Assembly (NCBI GenBank): GCA_958510825.1
Contig: OY294046.1
Coordinates: 52,787,664-52,851,663, forward strand
Length of the DNA stretch: 64,000 nt
Reading direction: 5' to 3'
DNA from: Brachypterus glaber
Lineage: Eukaryota > Arthropoda > Insecta > Coleoptera > Kateretidae
Under the pieces are notes generated by a model that saw only the letters and a list, made by a program, of their open reading frames with translations, was not told the DNA's origin and did no database searches. Below are positions 49,660 through 60,837 of this stretch, piece by piece; position 1 is the first letter of the stretch; each line of letters starts with the position of its first letter. The translations under genes were made by a program, and so were the position numbers.

Positions 49660-49779
49660 AAGCCATACAAGAACCACTCTTGGTGAATTGAGTAACAGAT
49701 GGATCTGCCTAATTATCTCACTGAGAAAAGGCAAAAAAAAAGGAAGAAGATGGAAGAAAATTACAATGACATTTTTTGA

Positions 49780-50010
49780 GTGTAGTTTCGAATTTTTCAG
49801 AATTTTTAAAAATCGTCCTAGACAAAAATCTTGGATACAAATATGTATGTTTTATGAAAAAATAAAAAACTTTTTTTTTTGAAAATGCCAGTCCGCCTGT
49901 CTGTCCGATGTCTCGTTTTTTGTAGATACTACAACTCAAGAAACTTTTTTGAAAAAAGAATAATCCGATCAACTTGAAATTTTCAGGAAAAATCAAGTTC
50001 TATGATGGGA
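49780..50010 (+). repeat. Dispersed repeat R4, copy
   Basis: AATCGTCCTAGACAAAAATC, TTTTATGAAAAAATAAAAAA, CCGCCTGTCTGTCCGATG and GATCAACTTGAAATTTTCAG. Like 25420-25945 and the inverted 56830-57000. After it (to 50400) comes low-complexity A/T DNA. Confidence 0.6.
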
Positions 50011-50417
50011 TGATCCCTGTTGTTTTTAAAGTAATCCCCCCAAAACCAAAAAAGTTATGGATGATTAAACTTTTAAAAAAATAAAAAAAAGCTGGAAGAA
50101 AATTCCGAGTAACGTAACTTTCTCAGACTAATTTTCTACCAATTTTAAAAGTGATCCCCCTAAAATCAAAAAAGTTATGCTGTGTTAATATTTTTAAAAA
50201 ATGAAAAAACTATCATTAAAAAAAATTCTAAATTTATTTTTTTTTGAAAAGTAAATTAAAAAAAAAAATGAAAAATTGATTGATTTTTCGTTTTTCGCAA
50301 AAAAAAAATGAAAATGAAAATGATTTTTTTTAAATTATTTTTTTTTGATTTTTTTTTAATTTTTTTTTCAAGTTTTTGGGAAAAGATATATACCTACCAT
50401 TTACTGTAAATAGTATA

Positions 50418-51143
50418 CAGTGCGGTCCAAAAGTCACCCCCCCCCTCTTAACTTTTGAACGAGTTGAGATATCGATTTCAAATTTAGAACTCTTAAATAA
50501 GACAACTTAAACTATCTTTAAGCATATATCTGATACTTTTATCTCTTAAAATGTGGACAGGGAGGCATGGGGAGATTTTTTTTTAAATATAAAGAGGGGT
50601 CGTGTGATACATCATTTTAAAGCCTTTAAAATTCTCTCTATAACCATACATTTTTGTTTTTTTTAAACATGTTTTTTAAGGTTTTGATTTTTCAGTTTTT
50701 TGTGCTAAGAAAATAAATTTTTAAGTTTTTTTTGTTAATTTTTATTTATGTCAACTAAAATTAGTTGAAAAGTATAATTTACTTTTTTTCATTATGAAAT
50801 TAGGCATTTTTAAAAAATTGTTTGGATTTTTTAGAGAAATTTTGACAAAAATACCCATTTTCAACCCTACTTTAAACCCAAAAAAAAATGTTTAAAAAAA
50901 ATAAAAAATATACAGTTAAATGGATTATTTTATAAGCTTTAAAATGATGTATCACACGACTCACCTTTCCATTTAAAAAAATGTCGCCCCATGCCCCCCT
51001 TCCCACATTTTAAGAGCTAAAAGTATCAAATATATGCTTTAAGATAGTTTAAGTTGTCTTGTTTAATAGTTCTAAATTTGAAGTTGATATCTAAACTCGT
51101 TCAAAAGTTAAGAGGGGTGGGGGGTGACTTTTGGACCGCTCTG
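50418..51143. mobile_element. TA-flanked foldback element T3, copy 2
   Basis: CAGTGCGGTCCAAAAGTCAC ... GTGACTTTTGGACCGCTCTG, TA on both sides. Interior TCGTGTGATACATCATTTTA occurs in both arms. Near-twin of 45944-46601. Confidence 0.8.
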
Positions 51144-51907
51144 TATAATGGAATTTGTGTTTGTCACCAACTTATGAACAAAAAAAAATCCCCAAAAATG
51201 TTTTACAATTAAGTTTATTGTATAAAGAAGGAAGAATAAGAAGTTTATTGTAATACGCAAACTAAAACTACTGAAACGTAGTTATGAAACGCAAATAGAT
51301 AACTAAACTAAGAGTACATAATGGAATGCGAAGCATTAATATCTTTGGGACTTCATTCATGGTAATGAATTTTAATGTGCGGAATTCCATAACAAGCGAA
51401 AATGTATAATTTGTCGTGATTCCGAATCATGTAATCTCCCTTAAGCATGCAGTAAAGCTTAAAGTTTAGTCGTGATAAACAGAGATTAAAAACTTACCGC
51501 AAGCCACTTTAAATAAAGAGTTTTTTTTTAAATATTATCAAAGATATGTAATGCTACGCATTCCCTTATATACTATTCACAATAATTGCTATATTGCAGT
51601 TTCCCAAATACTTAAAAAAAAAATCTTAAAAAAAATAAAAAACTTTTATAAACAAAAAAAAAATAAAAAATAAATCTTTTCGATTTTTTTTTAATTTTCT
51701 TTTTTCGCAAAACCAAAAAAAAATATATATATTTTTTTTAAATTATAGTTTTTTGATTGTTTAAAAAGTTTAACCCCCCATAACTTTTTTGTTTTGGGGC
51801 GGGGCGATTAATTTCAAAATTGGTATAATTGATCCTTATAATAAAAGTAATTTTTCCTGAAAAAGTTATGTTAATCGGAGTTTTATTTTAGGGCTTTCGA
51901 TTTTTTT
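51144..51907. other. Intergenic DNA with repeat fragments
   Basis: ATGTAATGCTACGCATTCCC at about 51547 recurs at 37429 and, inverted, about 645. CCCCCATAACTTTTTTG at 51774 belongs with R4-type repeats. No gene. Confidence 0.4.
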
Positions 51908-52016
51908 TTTTAAGTAAAGTATTAAATAGCAATGGTGGCGATATAAATAAAAAAATATATATTAACAAATAACATTCAGTATTAAAAATACAACGAAATT
52001 TTCTGAGTGTTCTTAA
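51908..52016 (-). repeat. End of the ACACTCAGAAAA element, inverted
   Basis: Mirror of 47076-47175: AATGGTGGCGATATAAATAA, AACAAATAACATTCAGTATT, ACGAAATTTTCTGAGTGT. Could pair with 47076 as the two ends of a 4.9-kb unit. Confidence 0.65.
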
Positions 52017-53180
52017 GTTATCCCGCGCACAAAAAAAAAACGAGCAGATGGGATGTTTTTTAAGCTTTTTGACAATATATTATAAACATTAATTGGAATA
52101 AATTCAGTTATGACTCATCAACGTTGAAAATAAACACAGAAACATAGGCTTACGGAATAATTTTGCCGAATTATGAGGGAAATTTCACTAAATCGAAACA
52201 TTTGACGACTATTTTGTTACACACAACAATATTGAATATACATATTAACTATAAATATGTAAATATATCGGTGTATTTCAAAGAAAATAAAAATGTAAAT
52301 ATTTAAAACCTCGCGTCAACGATAGAATCGACGCGGCGCCTATGCGAGCACTGGAAATTCGCCGATGACTGATTATAAAAAATAGGTACTAATTTAAGCA
52401 AAAAAAGGAATTTTTGGTTATTTTACAAAATATAAAATATGGACCTATATTTTATATTTAACTGTATATAAAAACTTTTCATTTTTTATGTCATATTACA
52501 TTTTTTTTTGTTTAGGAAATAGCTATCTCGCTTATCTATGGATATCAAAGACAAATATTTTTAAGAATTAAATATCTAAAATTTTAAACTCGTACTTCGC
52601 AGATAATTGTCCATAAATATATTACAAAATTTTATTTGAATAGAACTTTCATAAAAGGAAAATTGCAAAACCGTTTTCCATCGTAAATAGATAGAATTGC
52701 AAATCAATTTTAACTTGTTCGGTGCAAGTTCCCATAAAAAAAAACTAAATTTTGTGTAATTTATGATATTTCGTTAGTTTATACTTTTCTTATATGGATT
52801 TTTTTCATATACCTAAAGGAAAGTTGCCGAAACTTAAAATATGGAATTTTTGCGTTTCAGAATACACTTCTCAACCAAATCCAGATTTTCAGCTTTTTCA
52901 CCTTCAAAAAAAATATGCTATGAAAAATTTAGGGTTCTATTCTGCCTTGCTAAGCTGAAAGTTCCTATCTGTGTATGTTAATCCTATATAGATAGGACCT
53001 TTCAGCTTAGAACGGCAGTATTAGTCACGTTTGTTTATAAAAATAATTATAAATTATAATTTATAATTGTTAATTATCAAGATAATAATTTAAATAGCAA
53101 TCTGTTTTATCGATATCTTAATTAACTGTGATCGAGATCCCTCATATTGGAGTTTTGATAAATCAAAATAAAAAAATATT
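52017..53180. other. Intergenic DNA; M1 MITE copy 3 inside
   Basis: At 52935-53020 CTGCCTTGCTAAGCTGAAAG and CTTTCAGCTTAGAACGGCAG form a short M1-like palindrome. A GC-richer block at 52310-52370 (GAATCGACGCGGCGCC) is unassigned. No gene found. Confidence 0.45.
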
Positions 53181-53981
53181 CTCCAAAGTTTTTTATTGAA
53201 GCATTTTATTTATAAAAAAAAGCTATAATTGTTTCGACCCTTGAATTTAGGGTGATATTCAGGCTAGAAGTACAAAAACATGTAAAGAAATTACCTAATT
53301 ACAAATTGGTTAAGCTTACCTAAAATAGTCAAAAATTTAAAAACATTATTTTGACGGTGATTGTAACATTTTACATATTTCCAGTAACAATAGAATAACA
53401 GAATTACTAGAACAATTTACTATTACCTACCATAATAAAATTTCTAGCAACAAATTAATCAATGAACAACATCTATGTTTATTCCATAACATCCTAAACT
53501 CCAAACCAAATTTCCTCAAACACCTATTAAATAAATAGTAATTCTTAGAATTATTTTTTAATATTTAAATTAATTTATTTAAGTTTTATTGTTTTTAAAC
53601 TAGGCCATCTATACGTTCGATTTCATTCTTAATTGTGCAAATTAATCAATTCCTCTTATCTGTAGATATCAATACTAAAAATCTTTTTATCATTTTAACA
53701 AATTTTAAGTATTTTTTTTTAAATATCTAATAGATGTCTGTACGTAAACTTATTTTTAAATTTTTTTATCAGTAAGCTAAATTGGTGTATGTTTATAATG
53801 TAGTCCGTGTCGTTTGTTTTTAAATTTTTGACTATTTTAGGTAAGCTTAACCAATTTGTAATTAGGTAATTTCTTTACATGTTTTTGAACTTCTAGCCTG
53901 AACATGACCCTAAATTCAAGGGTCGAAACAATTGTAGCTATTTTTTATAAATAAAATGCTTTAATAAAAAACTTTGGAGTA
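53181..53981. mobile_element. Inverted-repeat element with hammerhead-like motifs in both arms
   Basis: Arms of about 165 bp (53181-53350, 53818-53981). Each contains CTGAA(Y)AT(S)ACCCTAAAT and AAGGGTCGAAAC, similar in layout to the Penelope-like ribozyme core: minus strand 53221-53266, plus strand 53891-53939. The centre has a short open stretch, NNRITELLEQFTITYHNKIS, of unknown family. Confidence 0.6.
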
Positions 53982-54124
53982 GACATAATATTTTTTTAAT
54001 TTTGAGATATCTTAATTCTAAACTCGAAATTATATCAGTTCAAAAACGCATCCAGTCACCGAAACAATAATGGTACATGGTCATTTGTTGAAGTAGTTTA
54101 CACCAAGAACAGTTATTTTCAAAC

Positions 54125-54250
54125 ATGGAGTCTAAAGTATCAAAGACTATTGGGAAGCGAAGCATTACATATCTAGGCCCAAAAATATATAATACTCTGT
54201 CAGCTGAAATAAAAAACTCGTTAAACAATAAAAGGTTTAAAAAGGTTTAG
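54125..54250 (+). pseudogene. Non-LTR RT C-terminal remnant
   Basis: Reads GKRSITYLGPKIYNTLSAEI then KNSLNNKRFKKV and stop. SxxYLGPKIxNxLPxxIK is the usual C-terminus of Jockey/CR1-type insect RTs. Only this end survives; the AT-rich DNA and TTA microsatellite after it may be its 3' tail. Confidence 0.65.
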
Positions 54251-54854
54251 TACAACAGTTATCAAGGGAACTTGTATGTCAGGCAATTGATTTGAAAAAT
54301 AACTAAATTTTTCAAAAATTTTTTTTTTTTAATTTAAACTTGTATTGTGCTTATTGTTTTTTGTTTTTGATTTGGTTAAGTTATTTGTTTAAATTATTTA
54401 TTTATTTTCTATATGTTATTATTACTATTACTAATATTATCAATTATAATTGAATAATTATTGAATAATTATTATCAGTATTATTATTATTATTATTATA
54501 TACATTTATGTGTAGGTATTATTACTATATATTTTCCATTACTATACATTTTCTATTTTCTTTTTTTATATACTTACCTGCTCTTTTATTTTGTATACTT
54601 ACCTGTCACTTTGCCACCCGTAAATCTTAGTTCTAGATTTTGGGCTTGATTATGCTATTTATGCTTTTTTATGCTTTTTATGCTTTTTATGCTTTTTATG
54701 TTTTTTTTTATGTTTTTTAAGTTTTATATGGTTTTCATGTTTTACACATATCTGTTAGTATATTAGTATTTTCTTTAATGTTTGTTAGTTATTACGTTAA
54801 GTTAAAATTGTTAGTCTAAATTATATTAGTATATATATATATTAATTTTTTTTA

Positions 54855-54964
<110 letters not shown>

Positions 54965-56929
54965 GAGGGTGTATTGCTATAAATATTACAGAATTTCACG
55001 CGTCGGCGTGTGGCCTCATTCTATTGGTGAACAGCAGGTCCCGTGATCTGCAGAATCACAACTTCGTTTAAAATTTCTTTTAGTTTGTTACGCTAGATTT
55101 AGGGTAAATATTTTTAATATTTTTGTAATTAATTACAATAAATATGTTGTATTTTAAGAGTTATACTGTTTTAAGAAATACAGTCATTTTGTATTTTCAT
55201 GAAATTCACAAATATCGTTGTAATTATTTACAAAAATTCCAAAGGAAATAATCTTCTAATGGAAGATTTCCATTTCTAATGGAAGATTTCCATTTCCCAA
55301 TCACGATATTCCTGCTAGCAGCTACTTATAAGTAAAGTTTTCCACACAGATCTGAAACAGTGAAATAAATTCCACAATAAATTCAACTCAGAAATGCTGT
55401 CAAATAGATTTAAAATAAATACTGTTATTTAATATATATATTATAGTATATTTATTGTATCCTTAAATATTGAAATATTTTTAAGAATTTCAGTCTGGGA
55501 ATCTCATATTTCCAATTTTAATATTTTCCGCCGTATTTCTTTGACTGTAACAGATCCGTGTGCCAGACTCTAACTTTAAACTTTTACAAACAATTACTTT
55601 GTTTATATTTTAATAAAAAATACCACTTTGAAGATTAATTGTAAAATAATGTAATTTTAAACGAAGAATAGGAAGTTGGTATAAGATTTATAGCTTTCTC
55701 ATTAATACATATTGTTTTTTACACTAATAGCTCTTTATATACCTACAAAGGTATTTAGTATTATTATTCGAGAAATTTCTTTTTTCTTCCCTAAACATTT
55801 ATTTTCACTTTTGCAGACAACAATTGAACATTCCAAAGATACACATCTTCAATATTTCAATATCAATTCAAAATATTGTCGTGATATTTTTTAACCTACA
55901 TTTTTACACAAAAATTCGACTTGAAGATTACCGCTTTATGCTATAAAAATTTCGAATATAAATTTTAACCCAAAATTTAAAACGAATTGTTTGTAATAAA
56001 ACCTGTTGTTTTATATGCATTTTAAGATGAATCTTCAAATAAACTACAGTTTCTTTTTATTATACACTATAAAAATTGTATACCAAATTATACCAATTTT
56101 ATCAAATGTGCCATAACTTTTAAAATTTTTACCTTTTAAAAACGTTAACTTTTGAAGTCTTTTGAAACAAAAAGTTTGATAAAATAAAAGTTATGTCACT
56201 GGACAGACGTACACTGCAGGGCAAAAGTTCTGAAAACTATAAGGCCATGGAATTTTGAAAGAAGCCACATATGTCATAATATGACATACATATGTATGAT
56301 ACATTAGAACTGGGAACGTTCAAGTATAACGTAACGCAAATTTTGATCATTTTGGACCCCCACCCACTAGGAGCGTTACGTAATACTTGAGTTCGACGAA
56401 AAGTAGTCTAATTTTCATTGAATCAAAATATTTGGGTCAATCCATCCAGCGGTAGCTTTTTTTTAATTTCATAGGTATTTAATATTTAATTGAATTTAAA
56501 CCAGAAGACTTTAAAGTAAAATCATCTTAAATATTTATGGTGTAATAAGATAAGGTTGATTGTTTAAAATTTATATATAACTTCAATTTTTTTTATTTTC
56601 TTTTTGAGAAAAACGAAAAAAAAAAAATTAAAAAAAAACCTTTTTTTTTAAATTCAATTTTTTTTTAGTTTTTCAATTTTTTTTTTTAATTTTTTTTTTC
56701 GCGAAAATCGAAAAAAATTTGAAAAAAAAAATTGAAAATTATAGTTTTTATTTTTTTAAGATGTTTAACCACCATAACTTTGTTGTTTTTGGTGAGATTA
56801 CTTTGAAAAATAGGAATATTCCCCTTATATAACTTTATTTTTCCTGAAAATTTGAAGTATTCGTTCTTGAGTTATCGTGTCTACAAGAAACGTGACATCA
56901 GACAGACATTTTTAAAGTTTCTTATTTTT
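54965..56929. other. Intergenic DNA, scattered repeat pieces
   Basis: A 22-bp direct repeat TCTAATGGAAGATTTCCATT (55256, 55278); a short inverted pair of GTAACGC / GCGTTACGT at 56320-56385; A/T low complexity and an R4-like inverted block at 56830-56929. No gene. Confidence 0.4.
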
Positions 56930-57364
56930 TCATGAAACACATTTGTATCCAAGAATTTTTTGTCTAGGACATTTTCTGGCGATTTTGGGAAATTCTAAAC
57001 TACCGTATAATATTTTTCTAGCGCAGGCGCTGTGAATAATATAATAATTGGCACTTTTAGGTACAAACGAATAAAAAATATATTTTACATGCATATTTTG
57101 GTAATATGATACTAATTCAATGTGTGTAAAAGAGAAAAATATAAGAAAGTTCTTTATTCCATCAGGGGGTAAATAAACCAACGTAGTGGGAATCTGCTGG
57201 AGATCATCTTCAGCAGTAACCAGAAGAGGGGTCGCGTAAAAGTGCCCGGTTTCCACGCAAAGACGACCAGTTGGTGTAGTGTCGTTCTTTGATAAACTTT
57301 TTCTCTCGTTTTCACCATCTTCAGAGAGTGTGTGCACCTGGTGCATGAATGTGCTTTGACGAAG

Positions 57365-57445
57365 ATGAAGCGTACTTTCGCAAGTTATGTTCTCCTGGTG
57401 TTGTTTGCCGATGCAGCATTTGCGCAGTTCATTGCTCAACAACCG
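57365..57445 (+). CDS. Candidate first coding exon of a secreted protein
   Basis: ATG in good context (ACGAAG-ATG-AAG) opens MKRTFASYVLLVLFADAAFA then QFIAQQP: a short basic start, a hydrophobic core of about ten residues, and AFA before Q, a textbook signal peptide with cleavage after Ala20. Reading ends at CCG|GTCAGT, a fair splice donor in phase 0. No later exon was recognised in the 6.5 kb to the window edge, so the gene, if real, continues outside or its exons are unrecognisable. The family is unknown. The opposite strand has a long open frame across this region, which I treat as a shadow with some element-derived sequence. Confidence 0.5.
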
Positions 57446-57472
57446 GTCAGTTTAATTTTTGTTTTATTATAG

Positions 57473-57667
57473 TCAGTGTCGGACTTGCTCAGCGGGATAC
57501 AGGGCAAATGCCCTATAATGTGAGGCCCTTCTTACGTTAAGCTACCTAATAAAAATAAAGGAAAACGAAAGTGACGACCATTTACTCTAAATCAATTGTG
57601 AATTGAGATTTGGAAGAGCCCCTTTTGTATTTGCCCTGTAAACCCTAGAACCTTCAGACCGACACTT
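57473..57667. mobile_element. MITE with CAGTGTCGG end
   Basis: CAGTGTCGGACTTGCTCAGC ... ACAGGGCAAATGCCC is mirrored by TTTGCCCTGTAAACCCTAG ... CCGACACT. TTATAGT occurs on both sides, near a hAT-style duplication. It lies in the putative intron after 57445. Confidence 0.6.
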
Positions 57668-57720
57668 ATAGTGCTAGTTAAATATACCATCAATCTACTT
57701 TCTAATCATCGTACAGAGTA

Positions 57721-57770
57721 ATATTGGTAGACTGCAGTTTCGGGTTGCTGGTCTTCTTCAGTGCCAAATT
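57721..57770 (-). ncRNA. Hammerhead-like motif
   Basis: Minus strand: TTTGGCA-CTGAAGA-AG...CC-GAAAC-TGCA-GTC-TACCAAT. Stem I pairs TTGG/CCAA, stem III closes on TGCA, and the core bases are kept; stem II is weak. Likely Penelope-derived (inference). Confidence 0.4.
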
Positions 57771-57780
57771 AGATTGATGG

Positions 57781-58449
57781 AATACTTAATTAATATTTTT
57801 ATAATTTTGATTAAAACTAAACATTCCTGTCCTTATTATAGTCCATTGCAGTTTTCCACAATAATATGTACCCCTTAGGGACCCTCCATAAACTATGTCC
57901 CACTCTTAGATGAATCTATCTGGACCACAATTGAGTTGTTCATGTATTTTAGTTTATTTAAAAATAACCTAAGAAGTAATTATGAACTACCCTTCTTTTC
58001 ATTAAATTTGAATAACTCGTTACTTAATCATAAAACTTAAAAGCTTAGTTTGCGTCAAGAGGGGGAAGCGAGTTCAAAATTTATTTAATTTAGTGTAACG
58101 TCATTGAAGGACATCTAGCAGTCTTATGTTTTAAGGCTCGTTAAAAAACTCTTAAAAATTTTTTGAAAATTAAACTAAAAAAAATCCATAGTTTTTAATT
58201 ACAAACATGAATTACGGTGCCATAACTAGTATGTTTTTATGAACATTCTGACATGGCTGATACTTACTCAGTATAATGACACAAATTTGTAATTTATTAT
58301 AAATAAGTTTTTCTCGAGATGCAATTTAATAGTGAGGTACTTTAATGTTAAACGTGCGAAAAAGATATAGGTTTGTCTTAGAAATGTAATGTTTCAAAGC
58401 ACTTATCATCAAAACAATGGCATACAAAAATGTTTTATTTTGATTTAGT
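57781..58449. other. AT-rich DNA, nothing recognised
   Basis: No repeat with a partner in this window and no open frame of coding character. Confidence 0.35.
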
Positions 58450-58894
58450 AAGCCAGTTGTAACATTCCGTCGACGAAAATTAAAAATCCTTAGGGTTTAT
58501 AGAAAATTGGAAGTTGTAAAGTTGCCAAGCAAACCCACAAAGAGAAAAAACTATCTACCAAAGGCTTTCGAGGATATAAAATTCAAAATTTTAGTACAAG
58601 ACAAAAATATTTTTAGCATAGATGAAAACAAAAATGTTTCTGGTTTAAAGATTGCGCATGTTATGTTATTCCGAATTTTCCACAATGTTCAATAGTAGAC
58701 CTTTTTAATCGCAAAGAAGTTTACTTTTCTAAACCAAATCTAAATACTAATAAATGCATTAAGAAATCATACATTCTTTAATTATGCTCTGCTTATGTAC
58801 TTCGGTAGACATAGAACGCCTATTTTCAGATTATAAATATACTTTTGGTAAAACAAGACGAAGCTTAATGCCGAAAACATGGGGAAAATCTTGA
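58450..58894 (+). pseudogene. hAT-type transposase remnant
   Basis: First frame: KLPSKPTKRKNYLPKAFEDI, then a stop after about 62 codons. Second frame about 120 bp on: TSVDIERLFSDYKYTFGKTR then RSLMPKTWGKS and stop, resembling the C-terminal dimerisation region (S-V-E-R-x-F-S) of hAT transposases. Frames are broken. Family assignment is moderate. Confidence 0.5.
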
Positions 58895-59754
58895 TGATAT
58901 ATTTTTATTTTCAACAATAATATTAATTATGTTTAAAAATATGGGTACATTTAGTTTTAGAACAATTACATGTAAATATTTTGTAAAATATACATAATAT
59001 AGTTTTTTGTTGTTTTACCTTTGATATTTATATAGTTATAAATCTTTTGTTATACTAAAAGTATAGTTATTTCCCCGTGTCATAATATTAATAAACCTCT
59101 TTAACATAGTCGTCAAGTTACACCATGAATAATAACTATCGCGGGATGGTTAAGAAAGTGTGCCATTAATCTTTAAAAACTTTTTTTATAAGTAACGTTA
59201 TAACATTTGCGCGACCCTCGTAATCAATACCAAAAATCCGGGGTATGGCCATGACACAGTGTTTTTTTGTACTTGCCAAGGGCGTGCATTTTTAAATTTC
59301 TTAGGATAATGTAAGAAAGTGAAAATATTTGTATTATATCCTTGGTTAAAATAACTGTGAAAATTAAATATTTTAGAAAAATTGACAACTATTTAACATG
59401 TGTTATGTAAGTAATTTTTGTCTGACGTTTTCAATAGTCCACATATTAGTATACCTAATATCAGAAATACAAATTAAAATCAAAATGACCTCTGCGGGGC
59501 GGAAAAACAATTTAAAATTGGCACTTTTTGGTTTAAAGTTTGATATTTCCTTTAAATGATATAGGCCAATTAAAATTAGGCTTTAAACCGATCAATTACA
59601 AATAAGTAAATCGAAGCTAGCTTTTTATAAAATTTTACAGCGTAGCCGCCTACTGTTTCAGCAGCCATAATGAAATAAAACATTGTACATAAAAAAGCAT
59701 TATTAAATATCGCATTTTCTTATGATTACAAATGTATTGGATAAAATTTTGTAT
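58895..59754. other. AT-rich DNA, nothing recognised
   Basis: A slightly GC-richer piece at 59205-59290 shows no motif. Confidence 0.35.
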
Positions 59755-59870
59755 GTCACACGTGGGTGTTTAGATATTGTCCACTCAAGAATATTGACAA
59801 ACATTCTCTCGTGGACAATATCTTAATTTACCCACTAATACCATAAATAACTATTGTCAAACGTAAGTCA
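59755..59870 (-). repeat. Hairpin repeat R2, copy 2
   Basis: CACGTGGGTGTTTAGATATT ... ATTTACCCACTAATACCATAAATAACTATT is the inverted counterpart of 3100-3225. Confidence 0.55.
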
Positions 59871-60049
59871 AAATATATCTTTTGACTTACTACAGCAAAA
59901 GTAAAAAAAACAACACTCACTGTTTGGTTAGTCCTATCGATACACATATACCTACACTTTAAATATAACCATATTCAGCATGCATAATTAGGCAAAATGT
60001 TTTAATTACGCTGGAGAATCCGATAAGCGGTCAGGCGCGAAACCGTGAA

Positions 60050-60083
60050 TATAAAAGATGTTTTCTTTCGCTATTTCTTCAGT
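60050..60083 (+). promoter_or_regulatory. Candidate TATA/initiator promoter
   Basis: TATAAAA at 60050 and TTCAGT at 60078-60083, with the initiator A 31 bp after the TATA start: the spacing of arthropod core promoters. About 35-65 bp on come ATG at 60120 and ATGAAA|GTAATT at about 60138, a possible tiny first exon. No gene could be followed from it. Confidence 0.35.
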
Positions 60084-60837
60084 AAATTGTTATATCCCTT
60101 GTTTATTTTTCTAGAACAAATGCTTTTGCAGAAAGCAATGAAAGTAATTTTAAATAATGTCATATGAGAGATAATTAATTATATTAAATAATTAGATGTC
60201 AGATTTCACTTAATAAAAGTGTTTTTCTAAGATATTTTTTATGTTTCAACGGGTTTTAATCAAACAAATGATTTTGTTTTATTTAATATATAAATAATTA
60301 ATAACATGATATAATAATAATAATTATAAATTTAAAATCAAACAAATTACTAAACTAAAAATGGTACGGTTCCACCGCACTTACTTGCTCGCGAATTCTA
60401 GTAAAATTTTCATTATTTTGTTGGAATTTTTAAATTAGTGTGCATTTATTATCGGCGATTAAAAAAATAGTATTATTTATTTTTCATTATTTTTAATATG
60501 AACTTTAGATTCAAAATTTTTCAGATTTTTTAATGTTGCTTATTTAAACCTCAAATCTTCCTTATCTTACTTGTGTATTTCTTAATCTTCCCATCATTAA
60601 TTGGAATAGATTTTCCCTTTCTAAAATATGATTTACATACGCATAAATACTTGTAGGTACTTTTACTTAATAGTGCAAATAAAATTTTTAATTTATTAAA
60701 TGAAAAGATATTTAAGCCTTATGTAATAATTTTCCGAAGGGATAGGTTTTGGATGCAAAATTTTACCGTCAGCCGGAAATAACGTCCAAATATGTAGTCA
60801 CCAAGTCACATCACCAAGCTCAAATTCCAACATTGTT
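60084..60837. other. AT-rich DNA after the candidate promoter
   Basis: No further exon recognised. Short AT repeats at 60310-60330. Confidence 0.35.

Noticed and set aside
49646..49996. Overlapping 78- and 92-codon frames on both strands
   Set aside because: Lie in R4 repeat and A-rich DNA; Lys/Phe-rich low complexity.
54461..54649. Tyr-rich 62-codon frame
   Set aside because: Read from TAT/ATT microsatellite DNA.
56930..57442. 170-codon minus frame
   Set aside because: Crosses an R4 repeat block and degenerate ribozyme-like pieces; no family motif. The plus-strand signal peptide is the better call for its right end.
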